From Labrenzia sp. VG12 (GTDB lineage: Bacteria; Pseudomonadota; Alphaproteobacteria; Rhizobiales; Stappiaceae): DNA of 64,000 bases. This document shows positions 1-8,558 of this stretch, one piece after another; the stretch's first letter is position 1, and every line of letters begins with the position of its first letter. The notes under the pieces were generated by a model. The model did not search any database. It was given only the letters and a program-made list of their open reading frames with translations, and had not been told where the DNA came from. A program made the position numbers and the translations under genes. The stretch covers positions 1,984,001 through 2,048,000 of the forward strand of contig NZ_CP022529.1 of NCBI RefSeq assembly GCF_002237595.1, given 5' to 3'.

Positions 1-307
1 TCAGACCCCAGGTCTCGAAATGCTCTTCCAGCATCGTGGCAAAGGCGCCGGAGGCGGCCTTGACCTGTTGTTCCAGGCGTTTTTGACGGGTCATGGTCTT
101 TCGCACTTCAAAACCGGTGGCCACCAGACTGACAACCAGCGCCGCGACGACCAGGTTTTCCACGATGTCGTTGCCGATCACCGAAGCAGGGTTTTCTCCC
201 CAGACCCAGTCGACGACTTCTTCCGTGACGAGAAAGAAAACGCAAATCGCCTGCAGGCCGAAGAGGAGCCAGGGCCAGGCAATTTTCCAGTTGGGCAAAG
301 TCGGCAT
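1..307 (-). CDS. Membrane-anchored regulator, N-terminal part (cut by window edge)
   Basis: The reverse strand opens at an ATG at 307 and stays open to the window edge (102 codons), so only the N-terminus is present. The start reads MPTLPNWKIAW, followed by two hydrophobic helices (about residues 10-26 and 48-63). After these comes a charged helix with RKTMTRQKRLEQQ and the end EEHFETWGL. Two membrane helices, a coiled segment and a 'W-x-L' lead-in resemble bacterial LuxR-type helix-turn-helix regulators in which the DNA-binding domain follows directly. The HTH itself would lie outside the window, so the regulator role is an inference from layout only. Confidence 0.6.
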   Translation of the reverse strand, partial: MPTLPNWKIAWPWLLFGLQAICVFFLVTEEVVDWVWGENPASVIGNDIVENLVVAALVVSLVATGFEVRKTMTRQKRLEQQVKAASGAFATMLEEHFETWGL

Positions 308-508
308 TGTTCGAAATCATCTCCCTGAAGGCAGGCACGAGAGCGGCCGTCGCGACGCCGGTCTGATGGGCCGCATGATGCGGTGTTTCCAGGGGTAAAC
401 CAAGGCCGTTTGTCGAATGATGCATCATAGGCAGAATTTGGTGTTGGCCCCCGGCCGGGTGGTCGGGGCGGACCACGGCGGGTCCGGCCGGGGTTGGCCG
501 GTCAGATA

Positions 509-817
509 TCAGTCGTCGTCTTTCTCATCGTCCTCGTCCTGACCATCCAGTTCCATTTCCAGAACCAGGCCGGACGTGGCATCGACAACAACTTCCATCT
601 CCTTGCCATCCAGGGAGACTTCGGCCTCGATTTCACCATTCTCGGTTTCAATCTCTTCCACCGTGTAACCCTCGGCGGTCAGCGCGGCGCGGATCTCGTC
701 TTCCGTCGTGCCGAGCGTATCGCCGACGGAAACCGCGGCCACGGCAAGACTTGTCCCGGCCAGAAATCCGGTTAGGGAGAACAGGGTAAGCGCAGTAGAT
801 TTGATCGGGAGCGTCAT
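509..817 (-). CDS. Secreted PepSY-domain protein
   Basis: A 102-residue exported protein. The ATG at 817 is chosen because AAAGGA lies just upstream; longer in-frame starts lack a site. A signal peptide covers about residues 1-27 (hydrophobic core LTLFSLTGFLAG, then AVAAVS). The mature part has the PepSY pattern: TEDEIRAALTAEGYTVEEIE, then acidic beta strands and VVVDATSGLVLEMELDG. It ends in a run of D/E residues. PepSY domains are small periplasmic or cell-surface modules often thought to inhibit proteases or bind metal; no substrate can be read here. It is a single gene with its own site. Confidence 0.75.
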   Translation of the reverse strand: MTLPIKSTALTLFSLTGFLAGTSLAVAAVSVGDTLGTTEDEIRAALTAEGYTVEEIETENGEIEAEVSLDGKEMEVVVDATSGLVLEMELDGQDEDDEKDDD

Positions 818-963
818 GGGGGGTCCTTTGACTGTTGGAGGTCGGGCCAACGGCACCTTCAGCGCCGCGGCTTCCGATTTGCCCGTCCAACGCCGGGCGC
901 TCCATCCCTCAAAGGCTTATAAACCCGCGGCTCAACCAAGGTTTAGGCGGGTTTAGAAAAGGT

Positions 964-2232
964 TTATTGAAAGAACCGCCCCGGTGACAGGCCAGCCGGA
1001 TCGAGCAAAGGATCCTTACCCGCGATCATTGAAGCGAGCAGACGCCCTGTAATCGGTCCAAGCGTGAAGCCGTCATGGGCATGACCGAAATTCAGCCACA
1101 GGCCAGGCGTCAACGGAGACGCCCCCACGACCGGCAGGGAATCGGGCAGGCATGGCCGGCACCCCATCCAGACTTCGTCTTTCAGACGCCGGCCAAGCGG
1201 GAAAAGCTCCTCGGCCCGCCGTTTAGTCCGCTTCAGGACCGCCGGATTGGGCGGTGCGTCGCGCGCTGCAAGTTCCACACCTGTCGTCAGGCGGATACCG
1301 TTATCCGTCGGTGTCAGGACAAACCCGTTTTCAACGTCGACAACCGGACGCGACAGCGACGCTCCGGAAAGAGGCCGGTAATGCATGTGGTAGCCGCGTT
1401 TGACGGCAAGCGGATAGGTTTCACCGAGCTGCGTCAGCAGGTCGTCAGACCAGGCGCCCAGCGCCACCACGGCCTGGGAGGCCGTTATCTCGCCGCGCTC
1501 ACAGCTTAATTGCCATACGCTCCGGTGGCGGGTCAGCCGCCGCGCGTCGCCCCGAAAGGAGCTGCCCCCTTCCCGGATGAAACCCCGCCAGAACGCGTCG
1601 ACCACAGCCCCCGGATTGGAAACGGAGCAGCTTTCCAGCCAGTGCAGCGCCTTCAGCCCGCCGGTTTTCAGTCCGGGCTCCAGAGCATTGATCTCGCTGT
1701 CTCCAAGTTCATCATAGGCAACGCCGAACACCCGTGCGTATTGGCGCTCCGCGTTGCTCTCCTTGAAGCCGGCCTCTGTGCGATAGAGATGCAGCCAGCC
1801 GCCCTGGCGGTAGAAGCGGTCGGCATTGGTACTTCGCGCCAGCTCCAGATGCTCTTCGACTGCGAATGCCCTCAGGGGCGCGACCACCCTGGAATAGATC
1901 TCGGCACCGCGCTCGCTGCCAGCCTTATGGAACTGCCTGATCCAGGGCAGCAACCGGAGGACCGTGGCCGGATCAAGCGACACGGCGCTGGATTGCCCCA
2001 GGAAAATGCCGAGCAGCTGCAGCGGGTGCGTCGGCACCTTGTGCGGCACAAAACCATTGCGCTGCACGATGCCGGCATTGCCGAAAGAGGCCTCCTCACC
2101 CGGATGCTTCCGGTCGACCAACGCCACTTCCAGTCCCAGGCGGCGCAGATGCAGGGCAGTGGTAACGCCGACGATGCCGGCACCAAGCACGATCACGTCA
2201 AAGGATTGCGTCTGTCTTGTTTTTGCTGTCAT
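964..2232 (-). CDS. FAD-dependent D-amino-acid dehydrogenase-like oxidoreductase
   Basis: A 422-residue protein of the DAO/DadA family, which oxidises amines or D-amino acids with FAD. The dinucleotide motif GAGIVG is at residues 17-22, followed by the LEVALVDRKHPGEEAS segment that binds the FAD ribose. The C-terminal FAD motif is around LNFGHAHDGFTLGP. Length fits DadA (about 415-430). Start ATG 2232 has GGAACAGG upstream; an upstream in-frame ATG at 2283 is less likely. It is divergent from the BASS transporter that starts at 2340, which leaves a 107-bp shared control region. The exact substrate cannot be read; glycine, D-alanine or hydroxyproline-type substrates are possible. Confidence 0.85.
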   Translation of the reverse strand: MTAKTRQTQSFDVIVLGAGIVGVTTALHLRRLGLEVALVDRKHPGEEASFGNAGIVQRNGFVPHKVPTHPLQLLGIFLGQSSAVSLDPATVLRLLPWIRQFHKAGSERGAEIYSRVVAPLRAFAVEEHLELARSTNADRFYRQGGWLHLYRTEAGFKESNAERQYARVFGVAYDELGDSEINALEPGLKTGGLKALHWLESCSVSNPGAVVDAFWRGFIREGGSSFRGDARRLTRHRSVWQLSCERGEITASQAVVALGAWSDDLLTQLGETYPLAVKRGYHMHYRPLSGASLSRPVVDVENGFVLTPTDNGIRLTTGVELAARDAPPNPAVLKRTKRRAEELFPLGRRLKDEVWMGCRPCLPDSLPVVGASPLTPGLWLNFGHAHDGFTLGPITGRLLASMIAGKDPLLDPAGLSPGRFFQ

Positions 2233-2339
2233 ACCTGTTCCGGTCGGTCCAGGGTCATTGGGTCTTGCTTGAGGTCCTGCCATCCGTCAATTCGGACCGT
2301 ACCATCTGCCAAGCCAGCCATGTCAGGAGACAACACTAG

Positions 2340-3305
2340 ATGATTCGGATGATCGGGGCAGGCCTGGCGTGGATTGGACGTCACGGCACGGCCGCACTTG
2401 TTGTGAGTATCTTTATCGGCGTCGCCCTGCCGGCCCTGTCCGCCTATATGCGCCCCTATCTCGGCATCTCTGTCTTCAGCCTCCTGACTCTTGCTTTCCT
2501 GCGCGTCGACCAGGATGCCATTGTCCGCCGTCTGCGCCGGCCAACGCTGCTGATCGCAGCCCTTGTCTGGATGATGCTGGGTGCCCCGCTCCTGACCTGG
2601 ATGGCCATCCTGGCCATTGGCCCGGACCAGCTCGGCCCCGACATCGTCCTGGCCCTCTATATCGCGACCGCGGCACCGCCCGTCATGGCCGCTCCAGCCT
2701 TTATCTACCTGCTGGGCCTCGACGGCACCTTGAGCCTTGCCCTCTCGGTCGCCGCACTCATCGTAACCCCTTTGACAGCGCCCCTCGTCGGAGAACTCAT
2801 GCTTGGCCCGTCGCTGCCCCTGAGCGTTGGCGGCCTGGCCCTGCAATTGTCCGCGCTTCTGGTCGGCGCCTTTCTGTTGTCCTTCATCTTCCGGCGCCTG
2901 GCCGGGCGTGAACGTCTGGTGCGCTCGTCCCACCACATCAGCGGGCTGAACGTCCTGCTGCTGCTGGTCTTCGCGATTGCTGCCATGGACGGGGTCGCGG
3001 CAAGCTTTGCCGCAAAGCCTGGATTTACGCTTGGATTGACCGCCCTCACTTTTGCGCTGGCGCTTGTGCAGATGCTGCTGTCGCTTGCCCTCTTCGCCCC
3101 CGCAAGCCGCGAAGACGCCTATGCCATCGCCCACACCTGCGGCACCCGCAACATGGGCCTGATGGTGGCCGCGCTCGGCGGCACCTTGCCCGAACTCACC
3201 TGGCTGTGGTTCGCCGTCGGCCAGTTCCCGATCTACATGCTGCCGATGATGCTGAAACCCTTCGTGCGGCTCTACTGCGGACCGAACGCCGGAAGTGTGA
3301 CGTAG
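2340..3305 (+). CDS. BASS-type (bile acid:sodium symporter family) membrane transporter
   Basis: A 321-residue polytopic protein with about nine to ten hydrophobic segments from LVVSIFIGVALPAL to WLWFAVGQFPIYMLPMMLK. The pattern of broken helices with small residues (YIATAAPPVMAAPAF in the middle and HTCGTRNMGLMVAALGG near the end) matches the bile acid:sodium symporter fold, including the paired crossover helices. The start at 2340 has AGGAGA about ten bases upstream. It is divergent from the FAD oxidase gene, so a link to import of the oxidase substrate is possible but not shown. Confidence 0.72.
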   Translation: MIRMIGAGLAWIGRHGTAALVVSIFIGVALPALSAYMRPYLGISVFSLLTLAFLRVDQDAIVRRLRRPTLLIAALVWMMLGAPLLTWMAILAIGPDQLGPDIVLALYIATAAPPVMAAPAFIYLLGLDGTLSLALSVAALIVTPLTAPLVGELMLGPSLPLSVGGLALQLSALLVGAFLLSFIFRRLAGRERLVRSSHHISGLNVLLLLVFAIAAMDGVAASFAAKPGFTLGLTALTFALALVQMLLSLALFAPASREDAYAIAHTCGTRNMGLMVAALGGTLPELTWLWFAVGQFPIYMLPMMLKPFVRLYCGPNAGSVT

Positions 3306-3382
3306 CCGGTCTTTCCCATGAGCGTGGTATGCTTATCTGCCGCTCCAGGATGACACCAACCAACCCCCGAAGGAGCCTGTCC

Positions 3383-4126
3383 GTGACTTTTATCCGCGCA
3401 CTCAGATGCCTGTCCCTTCTCGTCGCCGCCGGTCTTCTGTCCCCGGCGGCCTTTGCCGGCGACACGGCAAAACTGCATGTGCTCGGTTTTTCCAAGACCG
3501 GCAGTTTCTTCGCCTTTGAACAATACGGCTTCCAGGATGGCTCCGGCTTTCCCTATTCGGAAATCTTTGTGGTGGATGTCATCGGCGACAGCTGGGTGAA
3601 ACCCTCGCCTTTCCGCCTGCGCAAGGACGTCGATGTCGGCCTGGGGGATGCCGCCGACAACGCTCTGACGGCCGCGCGCTCCGAAAACCGCCTCAACGCG
3701 CAACCGCTTCTGAAGGACAAGGCAATCGCCGGCAAGGGCGACACGGTCGGCTTCAGTCCGCTCACGGAACTGACATCCGATCCCCACAAGATGGTCGTCG
3801 CCCCGCGCGTGTTCTTTCAGGAGGGGGACAGCCCGGTGGAGCTCACCCTGTCCGAATACGCGCTGCCCGACGCAACGTGCCAGGGCTATGGCGCAGAAAC
3901 CAGGGGCTTCCGCCTCACCATGGTGTATGACGGCGTTACGCGTGTTCTCAACGAAGACAAATCCGTTCCCAAGAGCCGCAAGTGCCCGCTCAGCTACCGT
4001 ATCGAGCGGTTTGTGACCTTCTTCCCTGCCGAAGCACCACCGGTCTTTGCCGTCCTCCTTCAGATGGACAGCCTCGGATTTGAAGGTCCGGACAGACGGT
4101 ATCTGGCGATAACCGGACGGCTTTGA
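3383..4126 (+). CDS. DUF2259-type predicted secreted protein
   Basis: I place the start at the GTG at 3383 because GAAGGAG lies seven bases upstream and a clean signal peptide follows at once (MTFIRALRCLSLLVAAGLLS, cleavage near AAFAGD). An in-frame ATG at 3350 would put charged residues ahead of it and lacks a ribosome site. The 247-residue protein has the start GDTAKLHVLGFSKTGSFFAF and the later block YRIERFVTFFPAE, as in the alphaproteobacterial DUF2259 family of unknown function. It begins 78 bp after the transporter stop and may be co-transcribed. The function is unknown; export to the periplasm is likely. Confidence 0.7.
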   Translation: MTFIRALRCLSLLVAAGLLSPAAFAGDTAKLHVLGFSKTGSFFAFEQYGFQDGSGFPYSEIFVVDVIGDSWVKPSPFRLRKDVDVGLGDAADNALTAARSENRLNAQPLLKDKAIAGKGDTVGFSPLTELTSDPHKMVVAPRVFFQEGDSPVELTLSEYALPDATCQGYGAETRGFRLTMVYDGVTRVLNEDKSVPKSRKCPLSYRIERFVTFFPAEAPPVFAVLLQMDSLGFEGPDRRYLAITGRL

Positions 4127-4247
4127 GCAACTAAACCGATTGAGGCCTGCCGCGCCGCCTTGCCCGCAAGGGCCAGAAATGCTAGCGCGGCGGCACAAGA
4201 TTTCCGCGGCCCAAGTCGAGGCCGCACGGGCCATTCGGGAGACTGCC

Positions 4248-4919
4248 ATGCCGCGCGACATCAAGATCGCTCCGTCCATCCTCGCCTCCGATTTTTCCAA
4301 GCTGGGCCAGGAGGTCCGCGACGTTGTTGAAGCTGGCGCCGATTGGATCCATCTCGATGTCATGGACGGCCATTTTGTACCCAACATCACCTTCGGCCCG
4401 GACGTGATCGCAAAACTCCGCCCCCATACCAACAAGGTCTTCGACACCCACCTGATGATCGAACCCTGCGATCCCTACCTGGAAGCCTTCGCCAAGGCCG
4501 GCTCGGACATCATCACGGTGCATGCGGAAGCAACCACCCATCTCGACCGCTCGCTCCAGGCCATCCGCAACCTCGGCAAGAAGGCAGGCGTGTCGCTCAA
4601 TCCGGCCACGCCTGAGAACGTTCTGGAATACGTGCTTGACCGGCTCGATCTAATCCTGGTCATGACCGTGAACCCGGGTTTCGGCGGACAGAAATTCATC
4701 GAGTCCCAGGTCGAAAAGACCCGGCGCATCCGTGAGATGATCGGCGACCGTCCGATCGATCTGGAAATCGACGGCGGCGTCACTCCGGCAACCGCGCCGC
4801 TCGTGGCCGCTGCCGGCGCCAATGTGCTTGTGGCCGGCTCGGCCGTCTTCAAGGGCGGGTTCGTGGACGGCTACCGGGAGAATATCTCGGCGATCCGCGA
4901 GGCAGCGGCAGAAGCTTAA
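4248..4919 (+). CDS. rpe: Ribulose-phosphate 3-epimerase
   Basis: Rpe interconverts D-ribulose 5-phosphate and D-xylulose 5-phosphate in the pentose-phosphate and Calvin pathways. The 223-residue TIM barrel shows the family signatures in order: APSILASDFSKLG near the N-terminus, HLDVMDGHFVPNITFGPDVI (metal and phosphate binding), MTVNPGFGGQKFI and EIDGGVTPATAP. Catalytic D and H residues are in place and the length is standard. Start ATG 4248 follows CGGGAGA; the open frame extends upstream but no family member begins there. A palindromic repeat follows the stop codon. Confidence 0.97.
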   Translation: MPRDIKIAPSILASDFSKLGQEVRDVVEAGADWIHLDVMDGHFVPNITFGPDVIAKLRPHTNKVFDTHLMIEPCDPYLEAFAKAGSDIITVHAEATTHLDRSLQAIRNLGKKAGVSLNPATPENVLEYVLDRLDLILVMTVNPGFGGQKFIESQVEKTRRIREMIGDRPIDLEIDGGVTPATAPLVAAAGANVLVAGSAVFKGGFVDGYRENISAIREAAAEA

Positions 4920-4940
4920 GGATATGATGTATGCGGGAGC

Positions 4941-4987
4941 AAGCGGCCGATCCTTCGGGAAGGGCCTGCGGCCCTCCTCAGGATGAG
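4941..4987. repeat. Dispersed palindromic element, copy 1
   Basis: Reads 'aagcggccgatccttcgg', then a GC-rich core, then 'cctcctcaggatgag'. The outer parts can pair. It starts 21 bases after the rpe stop. The left 17 bases are the exact reverse complement of the right end of copy 2 (5131-5147). Confidence 0.75.
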
Positions 4988-5100
4988 ACCGTTGATTGCT
5001 GCAATGCCAGAATTTGCTGGATGGATCGATACCAAAGACTGCCGTCTGAGTCTTAAAGTCCCGCAAATCTGACTGTTCGGTATTGCCACACCCTCAGACC

Positions 5101-5147
5101 TCATCCTGAGGAGGATCGCTAGGTCCGTCTCGAAGGATCGGCCGCTT
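5101..5147. repeat. Dispersed palindromic element, copy 2 (inverted)
   Basis: Reads 'tcatcctgaggaggatcg' to 'tctcgaaggatcggccgctt'. It lies in inverted orientation to copy 1, about 110 bases away. It abuts the stop of the GIY-YIG gene at 5149. Confidence 0.75.
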
Positions 5148-5148
5148 G

Positions 5149-5463
5149 CTACCGGTTTTCTCCGGCATTTTTACCGTGTTTTTTCCCTCGCCGAGAAAGC
5201 TTCGGAAGCGCTTCAAAATCGCCCCGGATCAGCGCTTCCTTCTTTTCTCGCCGCCATTTCTTGACCTGACGCTCAAAGGCTATCGCGTCCGTGATCCGCT
5301 CAAAGTGACAGTTAAAGACAAGCGATAGCGGCCGGCGCCGCGCTGTGAAGCCGTCATAAACACCTTGCTCATGCTCACTTAGGCGGGTTTCAAGGTCCTT
5401 TTCCGTGACCCCGGCATAGTAGCTGCCATCGGCACAGCGCAGGATGTAAACGGTCGCACTCAT
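5149..5463 (-). CDS. GIY-YIG nuclease-family protein (YhbQ/UPF0213-like)
   Basis: A 104-residue single-domain protein. The N-terminus MSATVYILRCADGSYYAGVT carries the two sequence blocks that give the family its name (here VYI and YAG), followed by a conserved R (ETRLSEHEQG) and the FERITDAIAFERQVKKWRR helix with the catalytic-type Glu and basic residues. The C-terminus is lysine and arginine rich. Such stand-alone proteins are close to the SLX1/UvrC nuclease domain; a role in DNA processing is known for the family but not specific here. The gene sits between two pairs of palindromic repeats (4941-5147 and 5519-5695), which is unusual. Confidence 0.88.
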   Translation of the reverse strand: MSATVYILRCADGSYYAGVTEKDLETRLSEHEQGVYDGFTARRRPLSLVFNCHFERITDAIAFERQVKKWRREKKEALIRGDFEALPKLSRRGKKHGKNAGENR

Positions 5464-5518
5464 GCGACATGCTTAACACAGCAGACACAACCATTGCGAG
5501 AAATACTGAGCAAGTAGC

Positions 5519-5560
5519 CCATCCTTCGAGACAGCGCTGACGCGCTTCCTCAGGATGAGG
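5519..5560. repeat. Dispersed palindromic element, copy 3
   Basis: Reads 'ccatccttcgagacagcg' then 'ctgacgcgcttcctcagg' and 'atgagg'. It has the same orientation as copy 1 and the same form as copy 7 at 42440. It lies 55 bases upstream of the GIY-YIG start. Confidence 0.75.
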
Positions 5561-5646
5561 TCTGGAATTTGGCTGTCACTGGAAAGAGTTAGGCACTAAG
5601 CCTTGTTTCAATCGGCAGAAACCGAACGGTTCCCAAACCCAACAAT

Positions 5647-5695
5647 CTCATCCTCAGGAGAGCCGCAGGCCCGTCTCGAAGGATCGGCCGCTTGC
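5647..5695. repeat. Dispersed palindromic element, copy 4 (inverted)
   Basis: Reads 'ctcatcctcaggagagcc', a short GC core, then 'cgtctcgaaggatcggcc' and 'gcttgc'. It is inverted relative to copy 3 and shares the 'ggatcggccgcttgc' end with copy 2. Between copies 3 and 4 (5561-5646) I see no gene. Confidence 0.75.
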
Positions 5696-5838
5696 CCGAG
5701 GTTACGATAAGCCTCAAAAATCAGGGATTTCCACGCAACACCTTCACAACCGCAACAACCCGTCTTCCCGATGAGACACTCCCTCGGTTAAGCTCCCAGT
5801 TCGAAGACAAAAATCCGGGGGGATTCGTCTTGGCGCAT

Positions 5839-7449
5839 ATGGAACGCAGTATCGGGTTGCTTGGGCTGACTTTTGTCGCCATCAGCGGCATTCTCGGCTC
5901 CGGCTGGCTGTTTGCCCCGCTTCTGGCCGCCCAGGCGGCTGGCCCCTCCTCCCTGATCGCCTGGATGATCGGCGGCTTTGCCATGCTGCTCCTGGCGGCG
6001 ACCTTTGCCGAGATTGCAACGATCCTGCCTGTTGCCGGCGGCATTGGCCGGGTACCGCATTTTTCCCATGGCTCGGTCGTTTCCATGACCATGGGCTGGA
6101 CCGCCTGGGTCGGCTACAACACGACGGCGACCATCGAGGTCGAGGCCGTCCTGCGCTACTCGAAGAGCATGGCGCCCTGGCTCTACGGCCCGGATGGTCT
6201 TCTGACACCCGCCGGGCTTGGTGTTGCCTGCCTGCTCTTGCTGTTCTTCACCGTGCTGAATGCCTTTGGTGTCAAATTCTTTGCCAGGATCAACACGGCG
6301 CTCACCTGGGTCAAGATCGTCATCCCCGCGCTGCTCGCCGCCGTGATCCTGACCTCCGAATTCCGCTATGCCAATTTCAGCGACTATGGCGGCTTCGCGC
6401 CGGAAGGGCTCAAGGGGATCCTGTCGGCCATCTCCACCGGCGGTGTCATCTTCGCCCTGATCGGCTTTCGGCACGTGATAGACATGGCCGGGGAAGCCCG
6501 TAACCCGAAAGTCAACGTGCCCCTGGCGCTTGTGCTGTCCCTCGTGGTCTGTCTGGTGATCTACGGCGGTCTGCAGCTCGCCTTTCTGGGCGCGCTTGAT
6601 CACGCACAGCTGTCGGATGGCTGGCCGGCGCTGCACTTTACCGGTGAGCTCGGTCCCATGGCGGCCCTTGCGACAGCGGTCGGCGCGCTCTGGATCGTCA
6701 GCATTCTGGACACCAGCGCCCGCATTTCCAGCTTCGCCTCGGGGCTCGTCTCCGTTGGCTCGAATGCCCGCCTGGGTCTTGCCATGGCGCAGAACGGCCT
6801 GTTCCCGAAATTCATGGAAACCCTGTCTGCCCGCGGTGTGCCGCTGTTTTCGCTTCTGGTCAATTTTGCAGTCGCGTCGCTGTTCTTCGTGCTTCTGCCC
6901 TTCAAGGAAGTGCTCGCGCTCAACACCTCCTCGATCGTCCTGTCGTTCATTGTCGGACCGATCGCCGTTTTGTCCTTCCGGCGTCTGTTGCCCGACACAC
7001 CTCGCGCCTTCGTCCTGCCCGCCGCCCCGGTCTCCGGCTGTCTTGCATTTGTTGTCGCCAGCCTGATCATCTACTGGAGTGGCTGGCACACGATGCTGCA
7101 TCTCGGCATCTGCCTTGCCATCGGCTTTGCCCTGATGCTGGTGCGCAGCAAACAGGGCGGGTTCGACAGTCTCGACTGGCGCGAAGCGGCCTGGCTGCCG
7201 CCTTACCTGATCGGCCTTGTGTGCTTTTCCTATCTGGGGTCTTTTGGCGGAGGCTCCGGCATGCTGCCCGTCGGTCCCGACATGATTGCCATTGCCCTGA
7301 TGGCCACGGGCATCTACCTGCTGGCGGTCCGGCTCAGCCTGCACAAGGACAAGTTCAACCGCTATATCGCCGAGGAAGAACTCGACGAGATGCTGGAATA
7401 TGACAGCGTCGACGATGCCCCGGTCGAACGGCCTGACTTCAAGCGCTGA
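5839..7449 (+). CDS. APC-superfamily amino acid permease
   Basis: A 536-residue integral membrane protein with about 12-14 hydrophobic helices. It begins MERSIGLLGLTFVAISGILG, where the GSGW in helix 1 is the glycine-rich, substrate-binding break typical of amino acid/polyamine/cation (APC) transporters. A second family mark is GFRHVIDMAGEARNP (helix 6, E/R pair). The C-terminus is acidic and cytoplasmic. A TTG at 5830 has a better-spaced GGGGGGA than the ATG at 5839, so the real start may be three codons earlier. Frame upstream of that runs into a repeat and is unlikely to be translated. Substrate unknown. Confidence 0.87.
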   Translation: MERSIGLLGLTFVAISGILGSGWLFAPLLAAQAAGPSSLIAWMIGGFAMLLLAATFAEIATILPVAGGIGRVPHFSHGSVVSMTMGWTAWVGYNTTATIEVEAVLRYSKSMAPWLYGPDGLLTPAGLGVACLLLLFFTVLNAFGVKFFARINTALTWVKIVIPALLAAVILTSEFRYANFSDYGGFAPEGLKGILSAISTGGVIFALIGFRHVIDMAGEARNPKVNVPLALVLSLVVCLVIYGGLQLAFLGALDHAQLSDGWPALHFTGELGPMAALATAVGALWIVSILDTSARISSFASGLVSVGSNARLGLAMAQNGLFPKFMETLSARGVPLFSLLVNFAVASLFFVLLPFKEVLALNTSSIVLSFIVGPIAVLSFRRLLPDTPRAFVLPAAPVSGCLAFVVASLIIYWSGWHTMLHLGICLAIGFALMLVRSKQGGFDSLDWREAAWLPPYLIGLVCFSYLGSFGGGSGMLPVGPDMIAIALMATGIYLLAVRLSLHKDKFNRYIAEEELDEMLEYDSVDDAPVERPDFKR

Positions 7450-7491
7450 TTCAGCCGATATGTCGAGCGTGCACGCGGCCGCCGGGTGGGC

Positions 7492-7833
7492 CTAGGGCAG
7501 CTGTGTCAGGCTCTCCAGATACAGCACACCGCCGTAGTTGACGAATTTCGCCAGCACGCCCTTGTCGTAAAGCTCTCCGGCCTCTTCTCCGCCAGGATCA
7601 TACTGACAGCCGACATAGACGTGGTCCGGGTTTTCCTTGTCGAGATCCGGGTCAAAGCCCAGGGACCATTGCGGCGTTGTCGCGCAGGGTCCAAGGCTGC
7701 CGATGGCCGCACTCAGGCCGGCAGCACCGGAGGGTGACGCCATGAACCTGGAAAAGTCAGGTTCTGCCGACAGAGCCGACCCGGCACTGGTGACAAGGGT
7801 CATGACAGCGATGGCAAGAGGGCGATAAATCAT
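7492..7833 (-). CDS. Small secreted protein of unknown function
   Basis: A 113-residue protein with a signal peptide (MIYRPLAIAVMTLVTSAGSA, cleavage after ALSA). The mature region has two cysteines (GPCATTPQW and VGCQYDPGGEE) that could form a disulfide, and ends GGVLYLESLTQLP. The ATG at 7833 follows GGAAA; a TTG five codons upstream is an alternative. It is not a family I recognise. It is convergent with the permease gene (42 bp apart). Confidence 0.6.
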   Translation of the reverse strand: MIYRPLAIAVMTLVTSAGSALSAEPDFSRFMASPSGAAGLSAAIGSLGPCATTPQWSLGFDPDLDKENPDHVYVGCQYDPGGEEAGELYDKGVLAKFVNYGGVLYLESLTQLP

Positions 7834-7916
7834 CTGTTTTCCAATCAATCAATGAAGTCGGCCGCAGTCGGTGCGGCCAGTTTGGTTATGAGGCTCAAAG
7901 GAGGAGAGCAACCGGG

Positions 7917-8399
7917 TCAGCTGAACAACCGGCCGGGTTTCTGGCCAGGAGCGGGCGGGGAAAGTTTTTGCGCAAGCCCCGCCGGGTAGAGGTCCAGTCC
8001 CTTGGCAGCAAGCTCATCGAGCGTGATCCACTTTGCCGTGCCCATGGTATCGTCATTGATCTCGTAGATGACGGTATCCATGCGGTAGTAACTGCTGTCC
8101 GTGAAATGGGCATGGCACAGGAAAACGATCTCGTGACCGGTGACACCGTGATGCTCATAGATGTTTTCCATCACGAAGTGATTGTCGAGCAGTGTAATCC
8201 GCGTGCCCAGCTCTTCCAGGAATTCACGCTGAAGTGCGTCACGCCAGGGCTCACCGAACTCCACGGAACCGCCGAGCGGGCGCATGCCCGTCACCCGGCC
8301 GGCGTCATCACGGATTTCAGACAAGAGCAAGGCGTCATCCTGCCAGATCAGGGCCATTGCCTTGACCGTTATGGAACTGGACGGGCGCCAGATCGTCAT
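7917..8399 (-). CDS. Nudix hydrolase
   Basis: A 160-residue protein with a textbook Nudix box from GSVEFGEPW through REFLEELGT (G-x5-E-x7-REuxEExGu), near residues 46-68. The REFLEEL glutamates bind Mg2+ and cleave nucleoside diphosphates linked to another group X. The start ATG 8399 is set by AAAAGGAGC upstream; a much longer open frame upstream is antisense to purB. Downstream parts (HEIVFLCHAHFTD) match Nudix enzymes of the ADP-ribose/NTP-type, but the substrate cannot be fixed. It is divergent from purB across a 159-bp gap. Confidence 0.9.
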   Translation of the reverse strand: MTIWRPSSSITVKAMALIWQDDALLLSEIRDDAGRVTGMRPLGGSVEFGEPWRDALQREFLEELGTRITLLDNHFVMENIYEHHGVTGHEIVFLCHAHFTDSSYYRMDTVIYEINDDTMGTAKWITLDELAAKGLDLYPAGLAQKLSPPAPGQKPGRLFS

Positions 8400-8558
8400 G
8401 CACCGCTCCTTTTGAACAGCTAAGCCACGTGTCTGAGAGGTAAAATTCACATTGTACGGCAGCGCTGCAAGCAAAAACCGCCGTGCCGCATTGAAGCGCC
8501 CTCCTCCATTTGCTATGCCGCAGCCAGAAATTCTCTCAAAAACGAGGTCCTGCCTGCG

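Noticed and set aside
2229..3134. A 301-codon reverse frame opposite the BASS transporter
   Set aside because: Q/G/K-rich shadow; the forward frame has clear membrane helices.
4941..5695. Repeats considered as a CRISPR array
   Set aside because: Spacing is irregular, orientations alternate and a gene lies between them.
5692..5838. An N-terminal extension of the APC permease
   Set aside because: It reads out of a palindromic repeat and lacks membrane or family features; the start at 5830 or 5839 is better.
5788..7344. A 518-codon reverse frame opposite the APC permease
   Set aside because: The translation is rich in Q, G, R and D without domains; it is the antisense of a hydrophobic protein.
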